64,000 bases of DNA from Sycobia sp. Sy_11 (GCA_018907035.1 JACCIC010000094.1:1981001-2045000), one strand, 5' to 3'. Counted from the stretch's first letter, positions 1 to 13,023 are shown. Notes: generated by a model from the sequence alone, not told the origin. Numbers and translations are program-made.

Positions 1-371
1 AAATACATTTATTATTATCAAGTTTGTTAATTTTCCTATTATGTTATATTCTGTTTATTTTATTTATTTATAATGTTATATTATTATATTATGTTTAATT
101 ATGATAATTTTTACATAAATTTTATTTTCACATATTTTGTTATTACATTTTTTCAATTGAACAGAAAACAGTAATGACAGTATTTATTAATAACACACTG
201 TACTATACAATGTATTCTTTTTCTTTTATTTTCCTGATTTATCTTTACCTAGACAAACTGATAACTGTTTTTATTAATCTTATAGTCTTTTCAACAAACT
301 AATATAATATAATTATGATCATATAATTTCGTATATAAATACGTTGCCCAAAACGAATGGCAAAAATCATA
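1..371. other. AT-rich non-coding DNA
   Basis: Very AT-rich sequence with no open frame, splice pattern or repeat structure that I can support. Confidence 0.5.
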
Positions 372-1204
372 ATATTGTCGCTTCCGTATAAAAAGGTGCT
401 ATCTCAGTGCCCGCTTCAAAAAGGTTCTATCTGAGCGCCCGGTTCAAGAAGTCGCTATCTCGCAGACCATTTTTTGCTTCAATTTCAGTTGGCACCAATA
501 CCTACATATTCGGGGTATTTAATTTAAAATACGAACATAAATTATATATATAGAAAAAAATATATAGACGACTTCTACGCGGAATATCGAGTTCGGACCG
601 TGGAATGCTATGTCCAGGTGAATGGTAACCAAGACTCTCTCTAGAAGACATTCGAAGACACCTGGATATCATGCTCAACCGACCTGACATAAACCTCCCC
701 CTAGAAATCGTCCAAAGACACCTGAACATTGTATTCCATCAGTTTAACGCGAAATTCCCCTCAGAAGTCGTCCCTAAACTCCTGGACATCATATTCCACT
801 GTCGGAACGCGATATTCCTCGTAGAAGTCGTCTCCAGACACCTGGATATCGTATTCGAACGTCCGCACTCGATATTCTCAGTAGAAATCATCGCCAGACA
901 CTTGGACACCGTATTCCACTGTCCAAACACGATATTTTCCGTAGAAATCATCGCCAGACACCTGGAGATTGTATTCGAGCATCCGAACACGTAACTGTGA
1001 GATTACCCGTAGAAGCCGTCTATATATATTCGTTCCTATATATATATGTATATAAATAATTTATGTTCGTATTTTAAATTAAATACCGCGAATATGTAGG
1101 TATTGGTGCCAACTGAAATTGAAGCAAAAAAATGGTCTGTGAGACAGCACCTTTTTCAAGCGGGCGCTGAGATCTTACCTTTTTATACGGAAGCGACGAT
1201 ATAT
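372..1204. mobile_element. Foldback-type element with long terminal inverted repeats and a 60-bp tandem-repeat core
   Basis: The left arm (about 372-575) and right arm (about 1005-1204) are near-perfect inverted copies. Both contain the outer ATATYGTCGCTTCCGTAT motif, an AAAAGGT..GCGCCCG block and the segment around CAGTTGGCACCAATACCTAC. The left arm carries one extra ~30-bp copy of the AAAAGGT block. The core is a tandem array with a 60-bp period: the AGACACCTGGA-type motif recurs at about 656, 715, 775, 835, 895 and 955, and one unit near 563-626 is inverted. Because 60 is divisible by 3, both strands have long open frames (671-994 +, 739-990 -) of degenerate 20-residue repeats. No transposase is present, so this is a non-autonomous element; the superfamily is undetermined. 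Confidence 0.8.
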
Positions 1205-1499
1205 GCTTCTTTCATTACGAGGATTTTCTGGATTTGTTTAGTATTTCTTCAATGTAGACGGTGCTAAAGTACTATTAAAGGATTATAAGGCGAGTTTTTA
1301 GAAAAATCATGTCATAACATTCATATACTTTACATATTTCGTTTTCTTATATATTTCTTATTATAAAATAATATAGTTACGTATTTAAAAAATGTTAGAT
1401 AAAGTATTCAATTTTAAATGTATAAGAAAATTTTCATGAAACGTAAATTTTAAATAAAATAATAAAAAGATATTTATATTTATTGTATAATCAATAAAT

Positions 1500-2085
1500 T
1501 GTACTTTTCATATATTTTAAAACAAATGGGTATTGGAAAAAACGGTCTTTGGAATAAATCAATTAAAACAACTGGGTACCTACCTAATAACTTCTTAAAA
1601 ATTAATAAAATGAAACACACGTTAAATTGTCTTTTAAAAAAATAAAAGTCACTTTTTATTTTTTGTTTCCAATTAAGAATGCTCCAGCTTTTTTCAAACA
1701 ATTTGTTAAATATAAACAGTAATATGCATCAAATATTTTTGGCTTTTAACTTTCAGTGAGTTTTTATTTGGACATTTATCAATGTAATTTCATTGTTAAA
1801 ATTTCTATATAAAACAATATGTATAAAACGGAACACCTACCATATAACTTATAAAAAATTAAAAAGCTGAAAAACAGGTCAAATCGTCCTTTGAAATAAA
1901 TAAAAATTAAATTTTTTATTTGTTTTAATGTTTTAGAAAGTTCCAACTTTTTAAAACAATATGTTAAATATAAACAGTAATATACATCACACATTTTGGG
2001 CTTTTAACTATCAGTGAGTTTTTATTTTTACATCTATCAATGCATTTTCAATGTTAAAATTTCTGTATAAAACAATGTGTGATTA
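1500..2085. repeat. Diverged direct tandem duplication, period 258 bp
   Basis: The blocks GTTAAATATAAACAGTAATA (1705 and 1963) and GGCTTTTAAC followed by TCAGTGAGTTTTTATTT (1741 and 1999) recur exactly 258 bp apart. Flanking sequence such as TAAAATTTCT.TATAAAACAAT.TG also repeats. About 2.2 copies are visible and they have diverged by substitution and small indels. The minus-strand open frames over each copy (1480-1701, 1779-1994) look like AT-rich chance frames that are similar only because the DNA is repeated. No protein family is recognisable. Confidence 0.7.
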
Positions 2086-3119
2086 ACAAACTAATACGTT
2101 GAATCGTACATCGTAGTAGTATATATAGTAATAGAATCGTAGAATTTACAGTTTTTAGGCATATTATTTAATACCTTATAATAGCTTATAATTTCGTCAT
2201 ACATTATCAGATAAACAAACTTGTACCAGTCATAAAATGAACGACTTACTTAAATTTCAAGCAAGTAAAATCGTTGCAAATATATTTATTTATTAATTTC
2301 TTACATTTTTTTCTACTTATATTTAGAAATTGATTATTTGGTTAATCCATCGAGTTAAAGAAATATATGATAGCTATTAAGGATAAAAAATTTAGCGGAT
2401 AAAAAATTAGAAGTTAAATTTTCGAAATTGAATAATCTCGATAGCGTAAGTAGCATCCGGCAAAGGATTTCTCATCATTTAAGAGTCGGAAAATATTCGA
2501 GTATATTTGAACGAGTTGTAAACAATTTATAGAGTTAAAAAAATTTACAAAAGTTTTGAATGAATTTAGAAAAAGGTCAAACGAAATTGAAGAAATCGAA
2601 TAAGTTTTGAAAAAGTTCTAGTGAGTGAACTCTTCGAATTTCTTGAGACTAATGCAGTTCTCTATAAACTCATTTAACTTTTTGCGTAAATCAGACAAAG
2701 TCTGTCAAACTCGTGTGATTCTTTGAGAACGCATTCAAGTCTCTATAGAACTAGTCTTAAATAGAATTTTAGTCTTGAACCCATTAGAAACATTGGAGAA
2801 TTTAATCCCATTTAATAAATTCGTTAAGCTTGTTGAATTATCATTGGACCTTTTTCCGATCTATACAGTATAATAAATTCATACAGAGATTTCGTATAAA
2901 TTCTGATGAGTCCTAATAAAATACGAGCTCGTTGATCAGAAGCCTCTTGGTGCCCGGTCTATTTCTTTAGAACGATTCAAACATTATTGTATGTGCAGTT
3001 ACTACGATCATAACAATTGCGATGCGAATGCTTTCACAGAAGCTATATATGTATTTTCTTATTGCTATACGCTCAGTGATGAAATAATTATAAAATTCTT
3101 ACGATTTACCTCCATGTAG
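2086..3119. other. AT-rich non-coding DNA, possibly an intron of the gene ending at 3352
   Basis: No recognisable gene or repeat. If the lysine-rich exon at 3120-3352 is real, this stretch would be its upstream intron. A short open stretch at about 2991-3119 is not recognisable. Confidence 0.35.
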
Positions 3120-3352
3120 GCAAAAATAGGAAAAAAAAGCAGAAGCGCGTACCTGGCATTCCAAAAAGGGGTAAAAGTCGCGGTGCTGCTAAACCTGCAA
3201 GATTATTAGTGCGCAAGGGTAAAAATAACAAAAACAGAAGTAGACGAACAAGTATGCGAAGCGATGAGGGGAAAGACGGGGAAGATGGAGCAAGACGACA
3301 ATTTAGGAGAAAATGCACAAAGTATCAAACAAAGAAAAGAGGCAAGCATTAG
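3120..3352 (+). CDS. Candidate 3'-terminal exon of an unidentified lysine/arginine-rich protein
   Basis: An acceptor-like CCATGTAG precedes an open frame of 76 codons ending in TAG (3350-3352). The predicted tail is strongly basic: it begins KNRKKKQKRVPGIPKRGKSR, has further KGKNNKNRSRR-type clusters, a short acidic SDEGKDGEDG patch, and ends KKRGKH. Base composition is much less AT-biased than the surroundings, which favours real coding. AATAAA-like signals follow near 3519. No domain is recognisable; it could be the basic C-terminus of a secreted growth factor or of a nuclear protein, and I cannot choose. Upstream exons would lie outside or far upstream. The opposite-strand frame (3106-3318) is its shadow. 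Confidence 0.4.
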
Positions 3353-4315
3353 TAGTGTCAGAATAGTCGCTAAGGAGCTGACGTCTCTCTTTTATGCATT
3401 CAAAATTTCAAATTTTCAATATTTTTCGATTAATTAAGTCGCTAATATAAATATATGTTTTTGTATTTGGTCATTATTTACAATTTATCTATACGTTGTG
3501 AATTGAACAAAATATATTATAATAAAAAAAACAAAGAAAAACTGTTAAATATCTTAAAATTAATGTTATAATTTTAATTTTATAATATTATAAAATATTA
3601 CAAATATTATAATATAATATCTAAATAATATTACAAAATGTAATTAATTACGAAAATAAATGGAATATTTCAGTCAAAATATGTTTCTTTAATTCAGTTA
3701 TTCATAACAAATGCGCACACTATAGTCAATTGGTCTTCTTTATAACTCGCTAATGGATTAGGTGGGTTATAATTGCTGAGTCCTTGTCAAATTAAAAAAA
3801 ATTAATAATAAGAAATATGAATAATACAGACCAAGGATGGTGCACTTTTTATTTAAGTAGATTAATGTTTATTAGCATTACAATTAACTTATTGTTTATA
3901 AAATAATTTACTGATATTGTTACTTATTCCACAATTTAAAGAAGTAAAGTCTGTCTATGAATTTGATTTGTAAAGGATGATTTTTGTACTTTTTCTATTT
4001 TATTTTCTGTGATCTAGAAAATTCTTTTAAAATACTTTGTGAAACTATTTTAATAATTATAAATATATAAACACTTATAAATTTGTTATATATAAGTATA
4101 TAAAGGGTAAGAATGTCAACTTATTAAACTAACTTTATTGAGTCTAATGTAATCTTTCATTGTACTATTAAATGGACTAGAAAAAGGAAATTGGACATTC
4201 AGTTTACTAGCTGATTTTTTAGTTTTTTCAAATATATGATATTCAAAAATATAAATGTGAACTTTTTAATCTTAAACTATGAGAATTATTTAAAATTCAT
4301 AATCCTATTTATTTT
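3353..4315. other. AT-rich non-coding DNA
   Basis: 3' flank of the basic exon, then featureless AT-rich sequence. No supported gene. Confidence 0.4.
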
Positions 4316-5091
4316 CTAGAGCCAATTTACAAGTTACTTGTGTTAATAATGGTGATTGGGATTCATTCATCATTTTAAATGATGATGTGGTAATTACACT
4401 ATAAAGTTCTGCAAACTTAAGAGTATCAACCACATTATCAATATCTCATCTTTTTCATTTTCAGATATCAGTTTTAAATCTTCAAATTCATATTTATCAA
4501 CAGCTGCTAAGAGAGCTTTGGTAATAATATATGCAGATTTTTTACTGCTCCAGTATAAATGAATTTTAGACTTTCTACCATTACTTTATAACTAATATCA
4601 CTTATATTAAAAAGATTTTCTTCTTTTTCTTTCATATTATGTTGAAACATCGCAGAAAATACAGGACTTCTAGCTGTTAAAATATATTTGTGCAGTTTAA
4701 ATTTTTTATTTTTTACTTTTTGTATCGCATCACTATAACTACCACTATCTAATAACATTTTTATTTTTGGTTCTTTACTTGCAACTAGAATAAGGTATAA
4801 TACTACCAAATAATTATTTTGTACATTTTTACCTTTTGGATATAATTCAAAACGCCATTTAAATACACCATTAAAACCAAATGCAAATATAGGTGATTCT
4901 AATTGTTCTCCAATTTTCTTGGTATCACCCACTAATCTATAATTTTTAATAGTGCATTTACATGTAGACTTTAGCCTAAAATTATAATTTACATATATTT
5001 CTTTATATTCTTTATCTACAAAAGAGTTTTTCTGAAACTTCTTTTGTGCTGGTCCATAATATTTCTGTTGACATTGATATAACATTAGCAA
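4316..5091 (-). pseudogene. MATH-BTB (SPOP/TDPOZ-like) pseudogene
   Basis: The main frame (5091 down to 4507, 194 aa) starts with a partial MATH-like region (YNFRLKSTCKCTIKNY, later FKWRFELYPKG). It jumps, with roughly 60 expected residues missing, into a BTB domain: KFKLHKYILTARSPVFSAMF, then MVESLKFIYTGAVKNL. Speckle-type POZ proteins are usually 350-400 aa and act as CUL3 ubiquitin-ligase substrate adaptors. The frame ends early at a stop, but the BTB/BACK sequence resumes in other frames downstream: LAAVDKYEFEDLK near 4460-4505, then a DTLKFAELYSV segment near 4380-4420. These breaks and the internal deletion mark a decayed copy. A short Ser/Thr-rich frame at 5462-5548 (-), 28 aa, could be an old upstream exon, but this is weak. 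Confidence 0.75.
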
Positions 5092-7299
5092 TTAAATATA
5101 ATTTAATTAGTTATTAAATTAAGAGAGGAAACATAAAAAATGTCAAAGCTAATGCCTTTTAAGATATTATATTTATTTTTTTTACAATATTTTATACTTT
5201 GATAACTGCTATAAATGAACTTATTGTACATTTTATATGTATACAAAAAATTTTAAAAAAAGAATAATAATTAATATTTTTTTCAGTTTATTCTTATGCA
5301 TTATATATTTTTAACCTAATTATATTAATTTGGTTTATTATTAGACTATATATTAGTTTATATTAATTATATTAATTAGGTTTATTATTACTATATATTA
5401 GTATAGTAATATTCTATACTGTAATTATTATAATAAATGATATATTACTATAATATCAAAATCATCTGAGATGTATAGAAGATGTACTAGAAGTTGTGTA
5501 GCTAGAATTTGCTGAGCTATCTTCATTACTATCATTGTGCTTACTCATGCCAGTAATCAGTGTTGAGTGTACTAGTTATTATTAATAATTATTATTTATT
5601 ATTTAGTACTTTATTGATGAAAATAAATGGTAATAATAGATTATTTTAAATAATATTAAAAAAAACATATATCTTGAAAAATATCTTGAAGTACTTTTAG
5701 TAATTATTTTTAGAATTATAAATAATATTATTTAAAAATAAAAGGTACTACATAAGTGTAATTTGTTAAAACAATGTTATATATTCAAAAGTTAAAATTA
5801 ATAGATTTGTTGACTCTTGAAAATATATCTATAAAAATTAGATTGTTCTTGAACTATATACAAATCAATGGATATAAAAATCAAAGGAATTTTAATTTAT
5901 GAAACTTAAGATTAAGTTTATTAAACTTAAAGAAGATTGGAATAGTCATATTGTCTAAACTGGCAGGTATTCATAAAATTGTAGACCATTCATATAATTG
6001 GACAACATTTTAAGTTACATTTTTATTAACCTTTTTATCAAATCATTAACAACATTATATTATTTTAAAATACTAATTATTAGATTAACTAATGTTCATA
6101 ATATGTGCTGGTAAAATATTATTGGTACTACAATGTAAAAGATATCTTCTCTGCACTCTTGCTTTTATTATTTTTTTATTTCAACATAGATAACATGCTA
6201 AATTTCTAGAATTTTGTATATCATATATTATATCATATATTATTATCAGATATTATATTCATATTTGATATGTTTAATCTACTTACTTCATGTAAGTTAG
6301 AATTACTATAGCATATAATATATTATACAGATTATTTAAAAAATAATATTAGATTGTTTTTAGTTCCTTGATAAGGTATTAATAATTATGTGACCCAAAA
6401 TGTTTGTTTAAAACCCATTCTTAAAACTACAGCAGTATTCCAATCTCCTCAATCTAAAAATTGTAATTATATATTCATCAAACTCTATATTATATATAAT
6501 TCAGTCAAATAATAGAGTTTATAGTATAAAAACTTTAGACAAAATGAAAAATGTTTATGCTTTAGGCTTTGTAGTACAGCCAGAAAAATCTAGGTAACAA
6601 AACTCATTTAAAGCTATATTTTTCTTTAAATGATATTGTTTTTTGTATTTGTTACTGCAAGAGACAATTGTTTTTTCAAAATGTATTTTTTTTTGATCGT
6701 TAATATTTACCTATATATTAATGTTTATGGAAAATATCAAATGCATCTGATTGCATTATGTAGCAAGAATAACGAAAGTGGTATTTACAATATGACTTCA
6801 CTAAAGACTTGCATGAATTGAAGGTTTATGTATCAGTTAATATTATTATTATTATTACTATTATGGAGGGTAGATCACTATACCCTCACTATACCGGAGA
6901 TTTAAAGACCAGATGAGTACATGTGGGTGCATGTGAGCATATGCGTGAGTGCCAGCAGGTAATTGTACGCTGTACCTGGTTGCGATCTGACATTACCAGA
7001 GAGACTGTACGGACTATACCGAGTACCGACTAATACCTGCTACGGCTACCTGTTAGTACCAGCTGGTACCAGCTAGTACACCATAGCTTATCCATCACAG
7101 TTTCCAGTTTCCGGATTCCTATTTTCAATTCCTCTACAATTCCGCATATGTCAGACCTAGAAAATGAGAGGATTGTATTCGCATCCGTGTTCGTATCCGA
7201 TCGCATCTGTTCGTATCGTCAGGAGTCAAATCCTGTGTTTGCGACTACTATACTATAGCAGTAACCAGGCAGTAACTTCGAATCATCTGTGCAATTCAT
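5092..7299. other. AT-rich intergenic DNA with one GC-balanced patch (about 6880-7160)
   Basis: Long AT-rich stretch without a supported gene. The 6880-7160 patch is rich in short TACC/GGTA-type motifs (for example GTACCAGCTGGTACCAGC) and resembles in style the patch at 54340-54480; both may be scraps of one repeat. The 6630-6821 (+) frame has no recognisable content. Confidence 0.35.

Positions 7300-7374
<75 letters not shown>
7300..7374. repeat. Compound (CT)n(TA)n microsatellite
   Basis: An uninterrupted CT run passes directly into a TA run. The open frames crossing it on both strands are products of the dinucleotide repeat and are not genes. Confidence 0.95.
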
Positions 7375-7376
<2 letters not shown>

Positions 7377-8378
7377 TCTGATATGATAACCACGTGACCA
7401 AGACTAACCTTAGATACGCGGGTTGATTCAAAAAACTGTAAATTTATTATCAAAGATGAGGTATTATTTGGTATTATGATTTTATAAATTTTATAGATTA
7501 ATTGATTTTGATTTATGCTGTCTTGTACGCGAACAGATGCGAATTTCCTCTGTATTACTTAGTTATTTCTTTTTCACTTTCTTATATTATGTTATTTCTT
7601 TGCATTTATATGTGATATGGGTTTCTATCAGGTTATACAATCTGCTACAATTCTTCATAGGTACCATTACCAGCTATTACTAAATGTTATTATTACTAAA
7701 TGTTATATTATTAATTACTAAATATATAATTACTAAATGTTATAATTAGTAAATGTTATAATACCAGCTATTACTAAATATTATATATTATTATAAAATA
7801 AAATATAACAAAAGACAATTATATTCTGGTTATCAGATTATATTTATATATAAACAAATTTTACATGTTATGGATCCTGAATACATATTACATGGTATAA
7901 ATATATAATACATAATATATGATAAATTTGTGTCGCATAGAGTAGCAAAGATTAAAAAGGGCTAGAGAAACCTAAGAAACTTTATCAATATAAAGAATAA
8001 TATCTTCAATAAGAATATAAATAAAAAAAATGTTGAGTCCTCGCTTTAAATACATGCTTTTGTTTATCTTTTAAAATTTTCATCATATTTTGTTGCATAT
8101 CTTGTTATTTGTACGATTAAAGAGAGAATGAGTTTGAGAATAAAAGGGTGGGAGAAAGAAAGAAGTCGGTTAAAGATCATTTCCTGCGAGCTGCGTGCGG
8201 CAGCGGCAGTCGTGCTTGCGGCGGGGGAACCGGGGACTGGGGTGTTCTTGAGTATAGAATATACCGTATATTCAGGCTGATTCTGGTATAGCATTGCTGT
8301 TACGTTACGCGCGTTTAGCTGTTTAGTCCAGCGTTTAGTTTCTTGTAGAGATCGTATTTTCAAAGAGAAGTAAAAGAA
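7375..8378 (+). promoter_or_regulatory. Upstream region and probable 5' UTR/promoter of the RPRD1 gene
   Basis: Mostly AT-rich, but a compact GC-rich island at about 8185-8250 (GCGTGCGGCAGCGGCAGTCG and a G-rich run) lies 130-190 bp before the RPRD1 start codon, as expected for a housekeeping promoter or 5' UTR. No TATA box stands out. The 8064-8363 (-) frame is a shadow of this island. Confidence 0.35.
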
Positions 8379-10634
8379 ATGGCCGGTTTCACGGAAAGTG
8401 CACTTGTGAAAAAATTATTAGAATTAAACCCTTCTCAACAAAGTATTCAGACTCTATCGCTATGGCTAATACATCATAGAAAACATCATTCGACAATTGT
8501 GAAAGTTTGGTTCAAAGAGCTTTGCAGATGTAAGTTTATATGATTTATTAATTTTTAAATTTTCTTCTATTCATGAGCTCATGTTAACAATAACCATTTA
8601 TTATGAAATATGATTTGTTAAATCGTTAAAGAAATTTATCGTCATCAGTGAAAAATTTTTAGGTTAGGTTGGAGTTGGTTCGTTCATAAATATTCTGTAG
8701 AATGTTTCAAATATTCTTCTTATTTAATTTAATATAATTTCAATTTTATATGATTTGCAGAGAGTAGAATTGTATAATTTATATTATTTAATTAAAAGTG
8801 TTAAAATGACAATATCAAATTATCTGTAATGTTTTTATTAATAACTTTGATAAAAGTATTTAAAAACAAGAAAAAGTTAATTTGTTTTATAATTTAAAAG
8901 TATTAATATAATAAAATATTATTTCATCAATTGTTATAGGCAAGTTTTGTTGAAAATTATTGTTTATCAATTTTAAACACAAGGCAGTTTTTAATTCACT
9001 ATAAAGGAAACATATTTTATTTATAAAATAATTATAACATTACATTATACGGACATTACTAGTAAAATGGTTTGATTAGATTAATAAAATTTTATTGCTG
9101 AATTTTAATAGGATTATTTAATTCATAAATGATTGTAATCTTATTTATTTCTTAGCTAAAGATAATCGTAAACTAATGTTTATGTATCTGGCCAATGATG
9201 TTATACAAAACAGCAAAAAAAAAGGTCCAGAATTTGGCAAGGAATTTGAAACTGTATTACCAAAGGCATTTGAACATATGAAAGGTTTTGATGAAAAAAC
9301 AAGGGAAAAACTTATTAGGTTAATTAATATATGGGAAGAAAGAGGTGTATATGATAAGCTACAAATAAGTGAATTTAAAGGGTCATTTAATTTACCATCA
9401 GAACCTGTAAAAGAGCCTGGAACACCACCTCCTAGAAAGAAACCTCGAATTGAAAATGATAAGGTAATTTTTCATTTTTATTTTAATTTTTTCTTAAATA
9501 AATAATAAAATATGACGGAGATCATTTTCTACATTAATTAATTCCATAAAACAAAAACTATAAAAATATAAAATAGTAAATGAATAGTTTTATAAAAGTT
9601 TTCAATTCTTACATATAGAAAGACAAGAAAGAAAGGAAAAAATCAGAAACAGAAGTGGAAGTAGATGGTACCAAAGAAACTCACACAACACTTAGTCCTC
9701 GCACTCCAGGTGGTGATCCACCAGAAACTGAGGAACTCATCAAAGCCTTAATGGTGAATATTATCAAGATACTAAAAACTAATAATAAAAAAATAAAGTA
9801 TTAATTTGAGAACTGTAATTTCATAACTAATTTTAAGTAAACATTAGTAGTTTGAACTATATGAATTAAATTTTTTAAAATTACTTTTAAATAGATCTTT
9901 ATAATTAAATCTTAAACAATTTTAAAATAAGTTAGCATTATAAGTACTCTTATTAACTGTTTAATTTAAAATTAAGATTACGTAATTAACAACAAGGACA
10001 TTTTTTATTGCTTCTAGGAGTTAGAAAATACAGCATCTTCTGATGCTGCAGTAAGAGAACGTATAGCATCCTTGCCACCAGAAGTTTCTGAAGTTTCTCT
10101 TCTTGCAAATTTAGCAGATCGTACATCTGCAGATCAACTTAGTATCGCTGTTAATGAAGCAGCAGCTTTACTTGCCGATTATAATGGTAGGTTGCAGGCT
10201 GAAATGGAAGACAGACGAAGATTATTGGCAATGTTGAGGGATTATACAGTAGCCCAAAGACAGTTGCTTCAACATGCTCAGTCAACATTAGAGGTATTAT
10301 TAAATTTTAATTATGAGTTTTATTTTTAATCTATAATCCATTTTATATGTAAAGAAATTACCAATTCTTAGATAATACCAAATGTTTTAAACTGAATATA
10401 AATTAACAGGAAAAAATTATCAGTTATTCCAATTAATTAAGTACAAATATAAAGTTATTGTATTTTTTATAAATATTGCAGGATTACAAAGAAAAATTAA
10501 AGAAAATTTGTACAGTAAGAGCAGAAGTAAAATCTCACATTTCAAATCTTCCTGATTTGACACAGTTACCAGATGTCACGGGTGGACTAGCTCCATTGCC
10601 TTCAGCTGGAGATCTATTCTCTATGCACCATTAA
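8379..10634 (+). CDS. RPRD1B: RPRD1A/B (CREPT)-like CTD-interacting protein
   Basis: Coding exons 8379-8529, 9156-9463, 9619-9753, 10018-10293 and 10482-10634 join in phase through GT-AG introns to a 340-aa protein, close to the ~326 aa of human RPRD1B. The N-terminal CID fold (residues 1 to ~130) shows the family hallmarks LSLWLIHHRKHH, FMYLANDVIQNSKKKGPEF and NIWEERGVYD. A charged proline-containing linker (~140-190) precedes the RPRD coiled-coil region (about 190-310), with EELIKAL, LLADYNGRLQAEMEDRR and the C-terminal TGGLAPLPSAGDLFS. In this family the CID binds the phosphorylated C-terminal repeats of RNA polymerase II and recruits phosphatase; it acts in the nucleus. AATAAA lies at 10801. 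It converges on CNEP1R1. Orthology to RPRD1A versus RPRD1B is not resolved, because insects usually have one copy. Confidence 0.95.
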
Positions 10635-12658
10635 AATATATGCTTAAAATTATCAGAGAAGAAATTACAGAATTGTAAAGTTTGCTAATATTGTTACAAT
10701 ATGATGAAATTAATATTGGCTACCTTATTCTATAATGAATATAAGAATAGATTAAAAATAATACAGATTTTTAAATTTTGAAAAAAAGTTTTTTTATATG
10801 AATAAAGTTTTTACTATAACGATAAGACATTAAAAGTAATTGTTTCTCTGGTTGAATCCAGATGTTTACAATTATGTAACCTATTAATTATTAAATTAAG
10901 ACAGAATAAACAATATGTTGTAAAAGGTTCCTTGATATAAATCAATAAAAAAATAAAATTCGTAAAACAACAATTCTTAAAAACTTTTAAATTGTACTGC
11001 AAGGATATAATTGTAATACAATAATATACAAAAAATTGTAAGTTTATTCGTACGTATAAAGAATAAATATGAACAATTGTAAGAAAAAACGTATAAAAAT
11101 GTAAGTTCTTGATTTAATGAAAAAAAATTTATAATTATCCTTATGTATGTAATTATAAACATAAATAATTTAATGGTACTTAGGTATTTGTTTCTCTTCT
11201 TAAGTATCAATTTTTATGTATTTGGAAACAATAATGTTTTGTTTGTTCTTAACAAGTCTTAGTTGTATCGATTTACTTGTTTTTCTCTACAATTTCTGTT
11301 TGGAATATAATACCACTTCTTTCAATATCTTGTAAATAGTTTTGATTAGATATTATAAATAGGCTGTTATGAAATATTTTTTGAATTATAAATTGAGCTT
11401 CTTTTAAATTCGTAAGTCATTATGAAAATGTATAACGTGTATACGTGACTGTTTGTAAAGAAGCAAACGCTTGTAAATTGCTTAAATTGTATTAAAAAAA
11501 TAATGAAATAAGATTTATTATTAATAAATGTTTTGAACGTTACAACCTGTATGTAGTTATTTGTAAATGGGATTCAAACATAAACAAAATCAAAGTTTCT
11601 ATTTTGTTAATAAATATAATTCCATATATGTACATGAATTTTTTTATTACAGTTAATTACAAAAATAGTCTGAATTAGTTAAATAACACTAATTCACTAT
11701 ACATAATTAAACACTTTTTTGTAAATAAATTAAAATAAAATTTTCTTACTGATAAATATATTGATTTAATAAATTTACAAATAATTTATGACTAAAAATT
11801 TCATAACTTTTAATTGCTAATGAGTTATTTTTATAATTTTATTCTAATTTTATAACACGTAATTGGTATTAATAAATATTTCTATATTAATAGTTTGTAC
11901 TTTTCAATGCAACTATAGTGAGAAAGATAGTTTAATATATTCAGGATCTATGAAAAAAAATTAAAGCAAACGATTTTTCTCCAAAAAGAACATTAAGATA
12001 GATTTTCCAAATGTTTTTGATATTAATCATATAAATAGGTGATTATTTTTATAATTCAAAAAAATGTTTTAATATTGACGTCATTTACATTAAAAAAGGA
12101 AATGTGTTTATTCATATAGAGAAATACGAACAAAAAAATTACTTTTGTTTCTAAAATATTTTTTTGATATTTGAAACTTAAGCCTGGTACTTATACAATA
12201 TAAAAATGATCAGTTGATATTTATAATCATTCTAAGCTGCTGTATAATGACTTATAGATAATGATCTGATGAATATAACTTTTCAGTCACTTACAGCTTT
12301 TCTATAAGAAATAAGAAACTATTTCTGCTAAAAAATCTATTTATAAATAATTTGTACTTACTTTTATACCTATTTGCAAATAATAAATACACTATTTTCT
12401 TATGAACTGACTAATATAAAAAAAAATTCATTTTTGTCAAGAAAATTAATTTAAATATCTTTTTCACTTATATCGTAAATTGTAAGAATATTCAAAAAAT
12501 ATAATAATAAATTTACTTGGATTTTTGATCTTATTATAAAAACATGATTAAAATCTATAATTTTTTATAAATCTTTAGCAATTAATAGTAGCAGTATTGT
12601 AAATACACTATGCATATTACTAGATTTAGTTCCTAAGTTCATTTTTACAATATCATTT
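10635..12658. other. Convergent intergenic region (3' UTRs of RPRD1 and CNEP1R1)
   Basis: AT-rich, no credible coding frame. It holds the RPRD1 polyadenylation signal (AATAAA 10801-10806) and presumably a long 3' UTR of the minus-strand CNEP1R1 gene. The 10814-11210 minus frames are low-complexity AT artefacts. Confidence 0.5.
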
Positions 12659-12974
12659 TTAAGTTTCATGTAGATGAGGTGGTCTTGTTGGTTTTAAAAT
12701 GAGTTTCCCTGTGTCATCACAACTCATATTAAAATCTCCCAATACACTACGAGCTCTTTGAGTTATGATACTAGGTGCTATTACTTTTCTATGAACACCT
12801 AACATAAATAAAATAACTGAAATAAAATAAAAAAATGTTAGTTATATTACAAACTTTAACAAATTCTAACATATAATTAAGTCGAATATATCAATTAATT
12901 TTATATTAAATTTCGTACAAAATTATGTTTTAATTAGTTTGAAACATTATTTCAGTAAATATTTCAAAAGCTTG

Positions 12975-13023
<49 letters not shown>

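Noticed and set aside
2904..2935. CTGATGAGTCCTAATAAAAT, resembling a hammerhead core
   Set aside because: The required GAAA box after stem II is absent (GAGC instead) and no stem II forms.
7164..7431. Open frames of 77 and 70 aa across the CT/TA microsatellite
   Set aside because: Translations are Leu-Ser, Ile-Tyr and Glu-Arg repeats produced by dinucleotide runs.
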